DNA from: Pseudofabraea citricarpa
Taxonomy: Eukaryota > Ascomycota > Leotiomycetes > Helotiales > Dermateaceae
Reading direction: 5' to 3'
DNA: 64,000 nt
NCBI GenBank assembly: GCA_029641185.1
Contig: JAPWGK010000005.1
Location: 868,001 to 932,000 of the forward strand
This document shows, one piece after another, positions 8,193-21,125 of this stretch. A model generated the notes under the pieces. The model was given only the letters and a program-made list of their open reading frames with translations, had not been told where the DNA came from and searched no databases. How positions within the stretch are numbered: position 1 is the first letter of the stretch; every line of letters starts with the position of its first letter. Both the position numbers and the translations under genes were made by a program.

Positions 8193-10053
8193 GACGATGG
8201 GCGTGAACCACATGTCTGTCCATTAATAAGCTTCTTCTAGTTCGTTGCAGAAAGTAAGTTGTTAGGCAGAGAGTAGGCCTGAAACTACTAGGCTTACTAG
8301 GCTTTTAGAAGAAATACAAAGATAAACAATTGACTTCTGGAAATAAACACTGATTTTGTGTGATTTTGAGGGTCTTAATACTTGAAGGCTTTTTTGTTCT
8401 CATAGGATTCAACGTGATTGTACGCTTCTATTGACTACATGATTTGTAGTGGCTCTTAACAATTCAACATCATCAAGAAACTTGCCCCTTCATAGTTCGT
8501 TCCTCAGGTTCTCTTTGCTTTCCCCAATGGTTCTGAGTGACAGAATGCGATTAGATAACGAGTCTCCAAGTACATCGTCTCGCTTAATACAGAAAAGGGG
8601 CACACCCGTGCTAAGCGAGCCATCACAATGTAGTATCACGAGAAATGCAACGCAACTTCTATGACAAGAATATCTTACCCCCAACCTAGTTCCTCTCAGA
8701 GATACTTCGTTATGCTAATCCATATCACGTACTATCAAATTACACAGGAATGGCAGCAGGAACGCAGATTTGGTGGACAGCGTATCTTTAGAAATGAAAT
8801 CCTGAAACTACTTTGAGGGCTTTTCTGGCCACACTATTCCAGATAGTTTCAAAGTTGTGCCTATAGAATTTCATTGACAAACATTATGGTGCAATTCAAT
8901 GTAAATTAACGATATCATGATGAGGATATGTATGCACAGACAATTACCAACAGGCTCTCATCTGCATTCCAGCCGCGAAATCTGTGACAGCAGGCCAGAT
9001 TGAAACGGTATGCGACTAGTAAAACTACGCGTATTTGGTATCGAGAGAATCTCCAGAACTCTACAAACTATATAACCAGGCGATAAGGTGGGAGGGCGTA
9101 CCGTATTGAATAAGCGACAACTAGTGTGAAAGCTTATTACAAAATCATTTCTATCCCGTTACTTTACTATACTTTACTAGCCTAACTAAAAGATATATTT
9201 TTGCAATGCAAGAAAGGTGCCTAGGTTCAACGTTGGATTCGAGATCCAGGAATTTCTCTTGTGGTTCGAGCAAAAGTTACGAACCTGGAAGTATGAGCAA
9301 ATCTGCCTTCTTTCCGTCAACACTCCTTGGCAGGCATATTAAGACAGTACAGGAAACACAATTTGAAACATCTCGAGTTAATATGACTATGAGTTATTAA
9401 TTGAGAATTTTTGATGCTGTAAAACGAATGCGAAATTATCCAGAATTTGAGTGAGCGCTGAGGAAAAGGAAACAACTCGTTGTTCCCCATGACTGAGCCA
9501 AGTGGCGACTTTGTGTATCAAATGATCTAAGCCACCTAAACAGTTGGATTTGATGTTTCAAGCCCATCCGTGGGGTTTGGACGGCTAATTTTCTTGGCCA
9601 TAATTTCATGTTCCAACCCAGGTAGGCATTACATTTTAGCTGTCTTTGAATTTTTTCCTTCTGTGAAAAAAACGAAACAAAAACGAAAACGAGGACATTA
9701 AGGAAAAGAAGCAGAAATTTTGATCATAGCGAAACCATTAATTCCCGCAGAAAGTTTAAAGCAAATTTGAAGAGAACGGTCAATGATGAAAATCATGTGA
9801 TGCTGCATGTCCGAAGGGTATTAGCAATTTAGGTGGGGTTTAGTGGGGTTTAGTGAGTTCTCATTTCTTATCGCTTGTTATTAGCGAATGATGGAAAAGT
9901 CACCACGGATGGTGTCATCGAAGATTTAGTTTCGATTCATATTCATCTTGCATACAAATACTGCGAAAGAGGAAAACGGGTCCAGACAGTTGCCGATACG
10001 ATAAAACACTGGACAACTCGTTTTTCTTATCGGGCCAGGCTCAAACCGCAGTC
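8193..10053. other. Gene-free AT-rich interval
   Basis: No supportable gene, tRNA or element seen on either strand over 1.86 kb. The right end is the promoter side of the permease gene. Confidence 0.5.
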
Positions 10054-11727
10054 ATGACCGACTATCAGTTCAAGCATCCATCTAGCGACTTCCCCACCAG
10101 CGAGGAGCAAGACCAAAATGCCGGCACCGAGACAATTGACCCCACGAGCGGCGTGAAGAGAGGTCTGAAGACAAGGCATCTCAGTATGATGGCTCTGGCT
10201 GGTATCATAGGACCGGGTCTGCTCATTGGATCTGGGGGAGCATTGGCCAATGGAGGGCCGGCAGCCTTGCTTATCGGATTTGGGGTAATTGGGTTCATAG
10301 CCTTCAGTATCATGCAATCGCTCGGCGAAATGACTACACTATACCCCAGCGGTGGTGCTTTTACTTCTCTCGCTGATAGGATGGTGGATAAGGCTTTTGG
10401 TGTAGCCGTTGGATGGAACTACTTTATCATTTGGGTTGCCGTTCTCGCTAACGAGTATAATGTACTCTCCAGCATTTTCGTCTTCTGGGAAGATACCGTG
10501 CCATTGTGGGGTTGGTTTTTAATATTTTGGTTTCTATTTCTGGCTTTCCAGCTTCTGGGAGTTGAAGCTTTTGGGGAAGCAGAATTTTGGTAGGTGCTCC
10601 GAACCAGTTGTGTTGAATAGAGTTGGATACTGACACGATTTAGGCTTGCTCTTCTCAAACTTGCTGGCTTGGTTGCTTTCTTTGTATTCTCCATCGTTTA
10701 TGCTGCAGGAGGACTTAAAGGCCAAGACGAGGCATTGGGGTTCCGATATTGGCATAATCCAGGTGCATTTGCCAATGGTTTCCGTGGCGTGGCTCAAGTC
10801 TTCGTCTTCTGTTCGACATTCTACGCTGGAGTAGAATCTGTTGCCGTGGCAGCAACAGAGACTAGAAATCCAGGAGTTGCCGTACCGCTCGCTATTCGAC
10901 AGGTTTTCTGGCGCATCATTTTTATCTATATGGGTTCCGCTTTCTTCTTCGGCCTTACCTGTCCTTCTAACGACGAGGGCTTAACTGGTGGTGCAAGCAG
11001 AGCACTTCGAAGCCCAATGACGATTGCTATCCAAAATGCTGGATGGGAAGGTGGTGTGCATCTCGTCAACGCCTTTATCTTTGCGACCTGTCTCAGCGCC
11101 TGCAATAGCTCGATTTACATTGGATCTCGAACCATTCTCTTCATGGCACAAGAAGGAAAGGCTCCAAGATTCTTGGGAAAGACTGACCACAGAGGAGTGC
11201 CTATTTACGCCATCGTTTTCACCAATCTTTTCGGAGCTCTATCTATGATGAACGTCAGTACAGGAGCAGCTGCCGCGTACAGCTACATCGTTAACCTTTC
11301 TGGTGTTTCGACCTTCCTGGTCTGGGGATCCATCTCATTTATTCATATTCGGTTCCGGTCCGCTTGGAAAGCACAAGGCCATTCTCCAGATGAATTGCCT
11401 TTCAAATCATTCGCTTATCCATACAACGCATATTTTGGTCTTGGGGCCAATGTATTCCTTGCTCTGGTTCAAGGATGGACTACTTTGTCGCCATTTAATG
11501 CCGGCAATTTTGTTGATGCCTACATCTTGCTGCCACTTTTCCCAATCATTTACGTCGTGTACAAATTTGTTTTCAAAACGAGATATTGGGAATTGCTCGA
11601 AATCGATCTAGCTTCAGGACGGAGAAAGGATTTGGATGGTCCCCGGCGTGATGAGGAAGGCGTCTTTGGAACAGTCCCCGTAGCTAAAAGGCCAACTTTG
11701 TGGCAGAGGCTACTAAGGAACTTCTGA
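10054..11727 (+). CDS. Amino-acid permease (yeast AAT / YAT family, APC superfamily)
   Basis: Plasma-membrane amino-acid/H+ symporter family. Exons 10054-10589 and 10644-11727, with a 54-nt intron (GTAGGT..TTTAG) splitting the Trp codon of EAEFW, give 539 residues, the usual size. The cytosolic N-terminus leads into GLKTRHLSMMALAGIIGPGL, the YAT-family first membrane segment with its GxxGxG-like unwound helix (GIIGPGLLIGSG). Later family marks are SLGEMTTLYPSGGAF, GWNYFIIWV, ESVAVAATETRNP and SACNSSIYIGSRTI. About twelve hydrophobic segments are visible. The C-terminus is basic and polar. Substrate cannot be read from sequence; close relatives are called general, lysine or proline permeases. 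Confidence 0.93.
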
Positions 11728-13444
11728 TTTTAGCGGTGGCATTTAATATCTCCATAGAAAAGCATCATAATTAACTGTGACCCAATCCCTTTTACAAATC
11801 AGAGTATCTTGTCTATTAGGCCAGATACCACCAAATCTTATTGCCTGTTGTCGGTATCTTGCCGCAGGGGATGTAAAAAATCAATCCTCCATATTCTATC
11901 ACATTCCAAGACACGAACTTTCTATATAGGATGTCATTTTCTTTTATAATAACCGTAAGCGGCCTGCTGGCAACCGTGCAATGATTGGCAGTCGTATAGA
12001 CATTGACAACAACAGGTTTTATTAGTTCTTTTCTCTAAAAATCTCGGCACCTACGCAGACTAACTATAAGGTTAGCAATACAAGACAAAGCAAGTGTTAT
12101 GTCCATCGCCGCTAGATCATGTTCCAGTTGTCGCTATCTTCTCCTCTGCAGCTGCAGTGGCTTATGGGGCTTGTGCAGGTTATAGAGATGGTGCGGCTCG
12201 TAGAGATAATACTACTTTTGGAAATAACGCACGTGGAGAAAGTGCAACTTGTAGTGATAATACAATTTGTGGTGATGAAATGGCTTATAGATATAACTTA
12301 GCTTATAAGATTCTGTTCTTTTGAGTTATACGTATTTATGAACACTGCATACACGCTATTGTTAAAAGGCCACTAAAGAATTCACAAGAGTTAAAGTATG
12401 TTAGGTAGCTTTGCTATAGATCTGCATATGATATTCTGTTAAGCTATAAAAGCAAGATTCCAATAAACTCTTCGATCTGAAGGAAGTGTGTATTCTGGGG
12501 GGGAAATAAAGAAACATTTTCTTCTACAGGTTCTTGTCATATCCTTCAACGAAAGAAAGCCTGGCTTCTAGAGCCTTGTAAAAAGATTGCAAGAGTTGGA
12601 TCTGGTCGGATAAAGATGTGAATTTGTTTCTGGACAGGAAGAGAAGTAACCCAAATTCATGTGATAACATATATAAAGTACTCCTAGTCATGTCAAGAAT
12701 ACCAAGTCCCGAGACAGAACGCCCAAACCTAATTCATGTTGTGCTCAAACCAAGCATCGCGTCTTTCTTTACTGTGCTGTCCACTCCACCCTGATTGGTA
12801 TATGGCCATCATACGAACCGTGCTACCTGCACCATACAAGGTACCGGTACCATCTCCTATGCCTATCGCGTTGCAGCAACCCAATCTAATCTAAGCGACA
12901 CAAAAAAGAAACAATCACTCAGCCCTAAGAGAAGAAAACGGCCAAAAGAGAGATAATATAAAAGCACAGCTCCGCCAAGCTCGCTCTTTGAGATCCATAC
13001 AAATCAACTCGAGAGAGAGAGACGTGTTCTAAGGTCCTATTAAATAACAGGTCAAAGCACATGTCAAAGACCACTGAAATCTCTTCCCAGATCAAAGATG
13101 GGGTGATTTTCCTCGCTTGGCATTTGGAGAACGAAAAAAAAAAAAAAAAAAAAAAAAAAACAGACCCAGTTCTAGCCGATGGTGACATCTGACATGAAAA
13201 TAACGACATAGCTCTCGCTCGAGCAGGCGAATATCCATCTTCTGTAGCACGTATGGGAAATGAGAATTTCGGGCTCTGTTCGGCCCAAGGCTCGAAGAAA
13301 AATAAAAATTGGACGCCTCTCTCGAATGTGCCAGGGATCGGTCCTGGCTAAGGTTTGTATAAGATGGAGTGACTTTGCTTGTTTCCCTTTTGCTTTCTTC
13401 CTGTCCACCTTATTCTTGCCTGTATCTTGATCACCGTACCAGTC
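11728..13444. other. Gene-free interval with an A27 homopolymer
   Basis: No supportable gene over 1.7 kb. An uninterrupted run of 27 A lies at 13134-13160, within 300 nt of the transporter start codon at 13445. A 76-codon frame at 12094-12324 is low-complexity and has no start context or partner exons. Confidence 0.5.
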
Positions 13445-15204
13445 ATGGGTGTACCGGTCGTCGCCAATTCGAGCGAGGAGCCCGCGTCGGGAAATACAAG
13501 TGCCCATGGGAACGGGAACGGGAATGAAGTCGAAGAATATGCAGAGCAGAAACCCGTCTCCAGATTCACGAGATGGTATCGCAGCCCCTTGTTCAATGTC
13601 ATTATCGTGGGCTTGATCTCGTTCACGCAGCCGGGGATCTGGAATGCTTTGAATAGTGAGTTGGCATCTCCGCCTTCATCTCATCGCCAACATAAATCCA
13701 TCGCCAGAAGGAAGCAGAGGCTAATCAGGCACGAATATTTTAGATACCGGAGCAGGAGGTCAACAAGAGCCATACCTCGTGAACGCAGCTAACTCGCTGA
13801 CGTTTGGGTATGTTCCAACTGAAGCACCAGAAGAGAGAAAAAGAAAGAGAAAACTAATCAGAAGAACAGACTCATGGTCTTCGGATGTCCGCTATTCAGC
13901 ATCCTCGCCAACAAATTCGGTGTCAAGAACATCGTGATCCTCGGGACTCTGGGCTACGCACCATATTCAGCGTCCCTGTACGTCAACAACCGCTACGGCA
14001 CAGAATGGTTCGTCTTGTTCGGCGGCGTGACGTGCGGCATTGCCGCTTCAGCCTTGTGGGCATCCGAGGGTGCAATTGCATTAGGATATCCTCAAGTCAA
14101 GGACCGCGGGAAGTTCAGTAAGTCCATCCCGTTATTTCTTCATCTCCGCGCAGAAATACTAACCAGGAACAAAGCCGGCATCTGGTTGGGTCTCCGCGAG
14201 CTCGGTCAGTTGATCGGGAGTTCCATCCAGCTATCACTGAACGTGAACGCCAACAAGAGAGGCCGAGTCGGGTACAGCACGTATCTCATCCTGATCGGAC
14301 TGCAATGCGCAGGCCTGCCACTGTCGCTCTTGCTCTCCCCGCCAGAGAAGGTGATCCGGCCAGACGGGACGAAGATCGGCGACCCGACGAAGAACAAGCT
14401 GGTGCTGAAGGAGTTCCGCAAGCTGTGGGCGCTCCTGAAGACGTCGCGAGTCTACCTGCTGATCCCGATCCTCATCGGCTTTAACTGGAACAGCACGTAC
14501 CAGGGCATCTACCTGACCAAGTACTTCTCGGTGCGGTCGAGAGCGCTCGGGGCCTTGACGTCGGGCATCGCTGCCACGGCCGCCAACGTCTTCTGGGGCT
14601 GGTTCTTGGATATCAAGGCGTTCTCGCGCCCCGTCGTCGCGAGGATCGCTTGGTTCTCCTTCGTCACCGTCATGCTCTCGCTGTTTGCCTGGCAGGTCGC
14701 GAATGAGCATCTGTACTCGAATACCGTGCCTAAGATCACCATAGACTGGGCTACTCCCGGGTTCGGCCGTGCATTTGCTGTTAATGTCATGTTCCGGTAT
14801 GTTTTATTCATCATCTTCCTCCGTCCTGGAAACCCGAGAACTAATCAACATGCTCGCGTAGTTTCTTAAACGAGAGTCATTACATGTTCGTCTACTGGAT
14901 CATCGGCACCTTCAACAACGATATAGAGACTTTGACTCTGACCGTTGGTATTGTAAGAGGTTTTGAATCGGTCGGCTCCGCAGTCGCATTTGGTCTCGGG
15001 GCCGCCCATGGTGTTAGTCCTATGGCCAACTTGATTGTCGCATTCGTCATGTTCGTCATCTGTATTCCAACCACCTCCATGGTTGTCTTCCAGGTCCCTG
15101 AGCATCCTAAGGATAAGGATTCGATCCAGGAGGATAGTGAGCAAGAAGCCATTGATGAAATCCCGGTTAAGAATCTACATGCTGGAGATCAGAAGGCTAT
15201 ATGA
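13445..15204 (+). CDS. UNC93-like (DUF895) MFS transporter
   Basis: Five exons: 13445-13655, 13744-13807, 13870-14117, 14175-14796 and 14862-15204, giving 495 residues. All junctions keep frame, for example NALN|NTGAGGQQEPYLVNAANSLTFG across intron 1 and NVMFR|FLNESHYMF across intron 4. The protein begins with a polar N-terminus of about 45 residues, followed by YRSPLFNVIIVGLISFTQPGIWNAL (first membrane helix). Further marks are LWASEGAIALGYP, WLGLRELGQLIG and NSTYQGIYLTKYF, all characteristic of the fungal UNC-93-like major facilitator group. About eleven to twelve helices are visible; substrate unknown. The start at 13445 is the first ATG in frame. The middle exons are notably GC-richer than the flanks. 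Confidence 0.9.
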
Positions 15205-15567
15205 GATAAGATTTGGGATTATCTTTGTAGAGTTTGGATAGACTTGCTGCCATAGAAATATCAATTTAATTTTAATAGTCTTGCAAGACATTACCCACAA
15301 ATCATATTGATTTATCTTGAGTGCTTGTCTATCTGTCTCAAATTTACGTGCCAGTCGTTAAGTATAAATGAAAACACAAGTTAAGTAGGGTATTACGTAT
15401 CATTCATCATCATAACCTGATCTTACATAACAAGCTACACCTAACTCCGATCTTACAACTTTAGCAAAGCAATAGTACTGGTACAGACTGGTACACAACC
15501 TCTCCCTGACTCTAGCCTCTTGTGCCTAGCCTAAAACCAAGAAATTGCACCAAATAAAATGGGGTAT
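15205..15567. other. Convergent 3' intergenic region
   Basis: Holds the 3' ends of the transporter (plus) and phosphotransferase (minus) genes. Nothing else seen. Confidence 0.5.
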
Positions 15568-16994
15568 CTATTTGACCTTCTTTGCTTCCTCCTCCTCATT
15601 CCATGGATGCTTGATAGTCAAACACCAAATATCAAGATGATCGCAGATAGTAACGATAACATCAATCTAAAAATGGTCAGCAAGAAGTGGATTGAATAAC
15701 AAGATGAAAACTTACCACAAAGCTTCCATAAACACCGATTGCCATGCCCAACATGCAGAACATGTATGCAACTTGGTAGATGTCATCACCGAGGGCACTT
15801 GGCCATCCGATACCAATGTTCTGTTGTAAGAAAGGTCCCAAGGAATCGAAGACGCCATAAGCTAGAGGAAGAACCAGTACATTGTAGTATGGGAAGTCGA
15901 GAAGTACGAGATGAGCCGTGATGATCTGACCAACGGAGTATGCATTAACAAGGCCAGCATAGAATGCAAAAGGCACTAAATGATTATGCAGGATGTTGGG
16001 TTGCAAGTAGAGATATGCTGGGATAAGCGTCCATGTAACAAAGAATGGAACAAGTCCAAGTAGGGCACCGCGGGATCTATCGCCTCGGGCACGACGAGCT
16101 TTGATAACGTTCTGGGCACTAAAAAATTGTTAGTGCGGCCCTTTTAATCGCACAAGTAACTTACCTTTGGATAGTGTTGAGAACGAGAACAAATCCGCCC
16201 TGTACCATATACCACTCATTGAAGGGCATCTCATAGATTGCATCCGGAATAATGGAAAGATGAGGAATTCCTACGGTCCTGAACATCGACTGTTGCCAGA
16301 AGCTAGCGCCGCCTTTGATAGCAGTGAAAGCATAGACCAGCACCAAGATAACAATACCCTCCACGGGGCCTGAGATCAAGCCGAGTGTCAAAGTCTTGGT
16401 ATGGTATTCGTCCCATGTTTGTACATAAAAGGTCAAGAGGGCTACAGCACAATTAGCACATTTCATAAACTAGTTGTTGTTCGGCCTTACATCCAAACAA
16501 AGTCATGACAGTCTTCCAGCCCATTCCAAGGTTCTGCGAAGCTGCAAAAATCAAGCATTCGAGGGAGGTATTGACAGCATCAACGCCATGGTCGAAAAGT
16601 TCTCCGAGAGGTCCGCTCTGATGAGTTCGGCGTCTGCGGAATTCATTAGCAAGGTCACAACATGCACAGAAACGCATACAACTCACGCTTGACTTCCGTC
16701 CACGGCATCAAAGGTCTGGTAGAGGAAGAGCCCAACAGCCCAACTAGCATAAACCCAGGGAGGACAGTCCTGGTCCAAGGTGGGATTGTACCACAGCAGG
16801 GTCAACAAGTTGACGATAACGAAGGAGAATCCGCTGAGCGTAATCAAGTTCGGGGCCATCCACATGGGGAAGCATTTTATCACAACATGGGTGTAAAAAG
16901 GCTTCAACACGTAACGGGAGAGCAAGGAGTGATCAACGCCAGAATATTTGTACTGCTTCAGGTTGGGCAGTTTTTCTTGACGCACGTACACCAT
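15568..16994 (-). CDS. EPT1: Choline/ethanolamine phosphotransferase (CDP-alcohol phosphatidyltransferase)
   Basis: Last step of the Kennedy pathway: transfers phosphocholine or phosphoethanolamine from the CDP-alcohol to diacylglycerol in the ER/Golgi membrane. Five exons: 16994-16687, 16633-16491, 16441-16165, 16118-15716 and 15666-15568, giving 409 residues, the family length. The CDP-alcohol signature DGx2ARx8Gx3Dx3D is complete: D99 G100, A103 R104 (the Ala codon is split by intron 1), G113, D117 and D121 (in GELFDHGVDA). Further family marks are MAPNLITLSGF, FYVQTWDEYHT and the C-terminal DHLDIWCLTIKHPW. Multiple membrane helices are present. Whether the enzyme prefers choline (CPT1) or ethanolamine (EPT1) or uses both cannot be told. 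The next gene, gamma-COP, lies upstream on the same strand, 377 bp away. Confidence 0.95.
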
Positions 16995-17371
16995 CTTTGC
17001 GGTATGGTGGTGGTATATGAAGCTGTTGTGGGAGATGTGGTGAAAGGTGTTGATCTGCTGCTGTTCTTTTGACCTTTTTCGAGTCGAGATTCAAGGACGC
17101 GCCCGACGCCAAGACTGTACGTCATGGGTACAAAAACCCCTATCACGTGTCACCGAGAGTTTGTTTGCAGTAGGTCTCACAAAGAGCTTTTGTTCTGAGA
17201 CATTCCAGTCATGGCCTTGGGCAATACTGAATTTTATTCTTCCCCTGGACTCCAACGTCATCGACATTGGCTTTGTTTACAGAGCCATTTTCCTGTTGGT
17301 CATAATTGGGAAACCATTATCTAAACAAATGCACCAGATGCTCAACTCCATCCTTTACTCATTTCGCTACC
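16995..17371. other. Tandem intergenic region
   Basis: Lies between the gamma-COP stop and the phosphotransferase start, both minus strand. No additional gene seen; it should hold the phosphotransferase promoter. Confidence 0.5.
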
Positions 17372-20317
17372 TCAAGCAACAGACCCAATTACCAAAGCAG
17401 CCATACCTTCTTCATCACTTCGTACCACAATCTTACTTGTGACACCAGACTTGGTCGAATATGCCATTCTGATATTGGCAACCACCTTGCCGCCTGTGAC
17501 TGTCTTTCCGAAAAGCTTGAGTGTATGTGTGGTGGTGTTGATCGGTACATCGGTACCTTCGAGGGCTTGTAATGACAAAGTCTTTGCCAGTTGTTCCGTT
17601 GCGTCTGTAAAATGTTAGATTTAGGTAGAAGATGGATATATAAGGGTAACGTACCTGCAATACTCTTTACGCCGCTCAATTGCAGCGTCTCCTCTGCTTC
17701 CTCCCCAGATGCGCCAACCTGTTCCCAGATGTGATTGAAGTTACCAGCAAAGGCCGGGACAACATAATCGCTTCCAGAAAGGTCCAGGTCCTCAACTTGG
17801 TATTCATCGTCATAGCCTGTCTCTTCAGGCTCACCAGTTGTAGGGTCGATCTCCTTGCTGGTGAACTTCAACACGTTTGTAAAGCTGCTCGCAGGGAATG
17901 CAGCCTCGCCTCCAGTCTTCTTAAACGACACGTAAATAGTTCCGGGCTCATCTGTCGCAAGCTTGGTAGCAGGAATGATGAAATCTTCCTCAAGCTCATC
18001 CTCTTCTGTTGGAGTAGCTACGACAGAGACATCCTCGAGAACGGTATCGGGGAGTGTGTTCTTCACCTCATACTGGAGAACAATGTGCTCCTTGAAGATA
18101 TGTTTGACCACCGAGACAACATATTCTGTCTCAGACTCGGTCAACTCAACAGCAGGAGATGATTTCAAAACACTTTCGTAGGCCTTGAGTTCCGGAATGG
18201 CCAGTAGCTCTTGGGCATACTTTTGTGCAGCTGCTGATGCTGTTGCGATAGCCTCGGCTCCAGATGGTGCAGACTTGCTTGGGCCAGACTTTGGTGCCTT
18301 AATGGTTGGTGTAGCAGTTGTAAGTTTCTTGGATCTATCTTCTGCATCTGCTTGCTCCTTTGTGACAACTGGGATAGATGCAACATCAAATGGAGCGTCA
18401 AAGGTTGATTTGTCCTCGGCTGTGACATACATGACCAACTGGTGCTCGAAATATGGTAAGGCGAAAGTGCTCTCTGCCATGTATTAGAATAGGAAATGAT
18501 TGGTGACTTAGTGCACTTACCATTCTTAACGAAGCGATCGGCCATTTCATCGGACTCGGTCATCAATCTCAAGTTCAACGCAGCACGATCACGGACTTCA
18601 TCATCTACATCATCCAAGCATCTGGTCAAGAGAACTGTGACACTGCGCTTGACTTCAGGATCTTTCTGTCCAACACCAAACTTGGCCAAAGCAGTCACTG
18701 CTGCAGCGCGAACAATGGCGTTTTCTAGAACCACACGATTGTAGATGTACCTGATGTACTTGGTGGGCTGAGAAGTTTTGGGTCCTTCCAATCCAAGCAA
18801 ATGCAAAATTCGGACAGCCAGCTTGGTGAACTCACAATCCTCAATGAATTCGCAGAGATGTGCCAATGCATCTTCTTTCGAGTCGGGTACAAATTTAATC
18901 AGGTCGAACATACTCTCCACAACGGCTCGCTTGAATTCAAATCCTCCCTCGTCTCTCAGGATGCCACTCAGGAATGCAAGCATACCAGCTTGCTTGTTAG
19001 GGAATTTAAGGCAGAGAGTTCGGATTGCTTCAACGATTGTGATCTTGAACTCGTCTGTGATATCAGCCATAAAGCCAGAAATCTGCTTCATCAACCGGTC
19101 AACACTAGCTTCGTTGCCTGTCTTGAGAAGTGTGGTGATAGCAAATGTGGCAATGGAACGATTGGTGTTAGAGATGAGAAGTTCAATATCGGGGTTACAA
19201 GGATGAACAGCTTGTGGTTTGAAAGAGGCAAAGTTGTGTAGGATGCGAATAGCAGCGAATTTAGTCACCGCTCTAGGAGAGGTGAGGAAAAGCTGTAGAA
19301 CGTGGATTGCTTGTGTGACCTCAGCATCTGTGACGTCTCGCATGTCGCAAATAGCCTTTGCAGCCTCGAAGTTAACCATTTCACTCTTGTGTCGGAGCCA
19401 GCCGTCCAGTAATTGCATCATTGGCTTGCGAAGCTGCTGGTCCTCCTCAGCCAATTGCGCTGCTAACCGTACCAACATGACTGTTGCTGCCGGACTCTTG
19501 ACTGCGCCAGGAGCTCCAAACTGCTGTACCATCTTGACCAAGGCCATCCTGTCGTGCATTCTCATCTGGTAGAGAAGTCCGATTGCGTGGTACTGCGAGA
19601 TTGTGGAATTGTTCGTTGGCATTTGCGAGCTCGAAGTCGAGAAACCAAGGGAGAAACCACCAGATGACTTCGTCGAGGAAGCAGCTTCTTGAGTTTCGCT
19701 CTGCCATCTTCTAACAACATCTCGTGCGATTGGCAGGAGATGATATGATGAAACGAGGGCGGCCGAGGAAACAGATGGGTTCTTGTCCACAATTGCTGTC
19801 TTCATAACACGCTCAATACTTTGCACAGTTGTAGCCTGGATCTGTTAGCTTGGTCCCCTTCCTAGCGCGCCTCAAGAACCCACGTCAATGATACGGCACA
19901 GAGCTCGAATAGCGTTTGGTCTATAGATCGCATCCGTTCCACCGCCAGTATCTTTCATGATTGTACTTGTGACCATAATAATGTCCTCCGCTGAGTTTGC
20001 CAACTCTTTGATAATCAGGTGAACCACCTGCCGTAAACTGGCATCTTTATTCTGGAAGAGTTTCGAGATACCAAAGAAGAGGGTGGTGGCTTCATTGGTA
20101 GGGAACCGCTCCCCGGTATAGAGGAGGAGGGCAATCTTGGTGAGGAGGACTCGACATCTGCGCGGCTGAATTGGAGAGGAATTGAACAATCGTGCTATGC
20201 CTTGTGAGCTGAGTTGGCTTCTAGAGGGGGGGATGGCGGACCTTCTTGGAATACAGAGGTTCTGTCGACCTTCATGACGGTCGATTCCGCATCTTCATCT
20301 TTCTTGCTGTAACTCAT
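17372..20317 (-). CDS. SEC21: Coatomer subunit gamma (gamma-COP)
   Basis: Subunit of the COPI coat that forms retrograde Golgi-to-ER vesicles. Exons: 20317-20242, 20200-19884, 19835-18521, 18473-17655 and 17604-17372, giving 919 residues, matching the family. The N-terminus MSYSKKDEDAE and the following RLFNSSPIQPRRCRVLLTK and KNPSVSSAALVSSYHLLP segments begin the adaptin-like alpha-solenoid trunk. A linker with SGAEAIATASAA leads to the appendage domain (ALEGTDVPINTTTHTLKLFG, near the C-terminus). Introns 2-5 have good signals (for example GTAAGT..CAG at 18520-18474). The first intron (20241-20201) has a weak GTCCGC donor and an AAG acceptor, so the exact exon 1 junction is the least certain part. 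The large middle frame reads through an intron, which would otherwise suggest two separate genes. Confidence 0.96.
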
Positions 20318-21113
20318 GGTAGCAAGGTAAGCTCCCCAGCTTCACAAATTGCAGAACAAGAAAAGGGTGGTAAATAAAGTGGTAGCTTGTGCTGTATGGG
20401 ACACGCTTTCGCGACGAGCGACGTTGCCAAATCGGTGGGTATGGGCAAGCGAGTCGCAGCGGATTATAGTTCACCCGAACGAATGTAGCTGATACAGTAA
20501 CGTGTGCTCGGTACGTATCCAGGTAACACACTTTCTCATGCTGTCTTTATTTAATCTTATACTTCTTTCTGTCTCACAGATTCTTAGAATCATCTTAGTA
20601 AAGAAAAAGAAAAACTGGGAAAATTCTGTTCAACCTAGGTAGACAACTTAGTCTGCCGGGTTGGGGTTCGATTGATGTTTTTCAAGTGCCCATGCAATGG
20701 CCGAAGCATTGTAGGGATCAACATTGCCAATGCATGAATAGCTATCGCTACCAATACAATCGTCAAGTCATGAACTCAAGAACACTAGTAATTCTTTGCT
20801 TTTCTTCACCAGAAGACAGATTCTGTTGCTATGAATCGGACCCGAGGCTGTGGCCAGCTCTGTCAACATTCCTTTGGGTTGCTGAAAGCAGGACAAGACT
20901 TTTAAGAACCACCATACAACTGCAATTTTCTCTGTTGTTTATTTTGAAAACAATCTGTCCATTATTACTTTTGGTTTGTTCGGTACTGCTTACTAGCCGC
21001 CGTCGTTAGCTTTAAAATAGGCGCTTGCGCTGTCGGCAAGCAAGCTAAGCGAAATGCTACATGGAAAGTGCAAAAAGTATGCAGACTGATTTCTCAGCCA
21101 AGAACAAAATTGC
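20318..21113. other. Upstream region of gamma-COP
   Basis: Promoter side of SEC21 and then spacer down to the tRNA gene. No other gene seen. Confidence 0.5.
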
Positions 21114-21118
21114 AAAAA
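21114..21118 (-). terminator. Pol III terminator of the tRNA gene
   Basis: A run of five T on the tRNA strand, 8 nt after the tRNA 3' end. Confidence 0.65.
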
Positions 21119-21125
21119 TATAATG

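Noticed and set aside
12094..12324. 76-codon Ala/Asn/Thr-rich frame
   Set aside because: Low complexity, no splice partners, no recognisable signal; overlaps another random frame.
13134..13160. A27 run as the poly(A) tail of a retrogene or LINE
   Set aside because: No coding remnant upstream and no target-site duplication visible; simplest reading is a slippage-prone homopolymer.
14234..14710. 158-codon charged frame antisense to the UNC93-like gene
   Set aside because: Shadow in a GC-rich exon.
17389..18480. Long minus frame as an independent gene
   Set aside because: It is the 3' exons of gamma-COP read through introns; proper junctions at 18521/18473 and 17655/17604 restore the conserved C-terminus.
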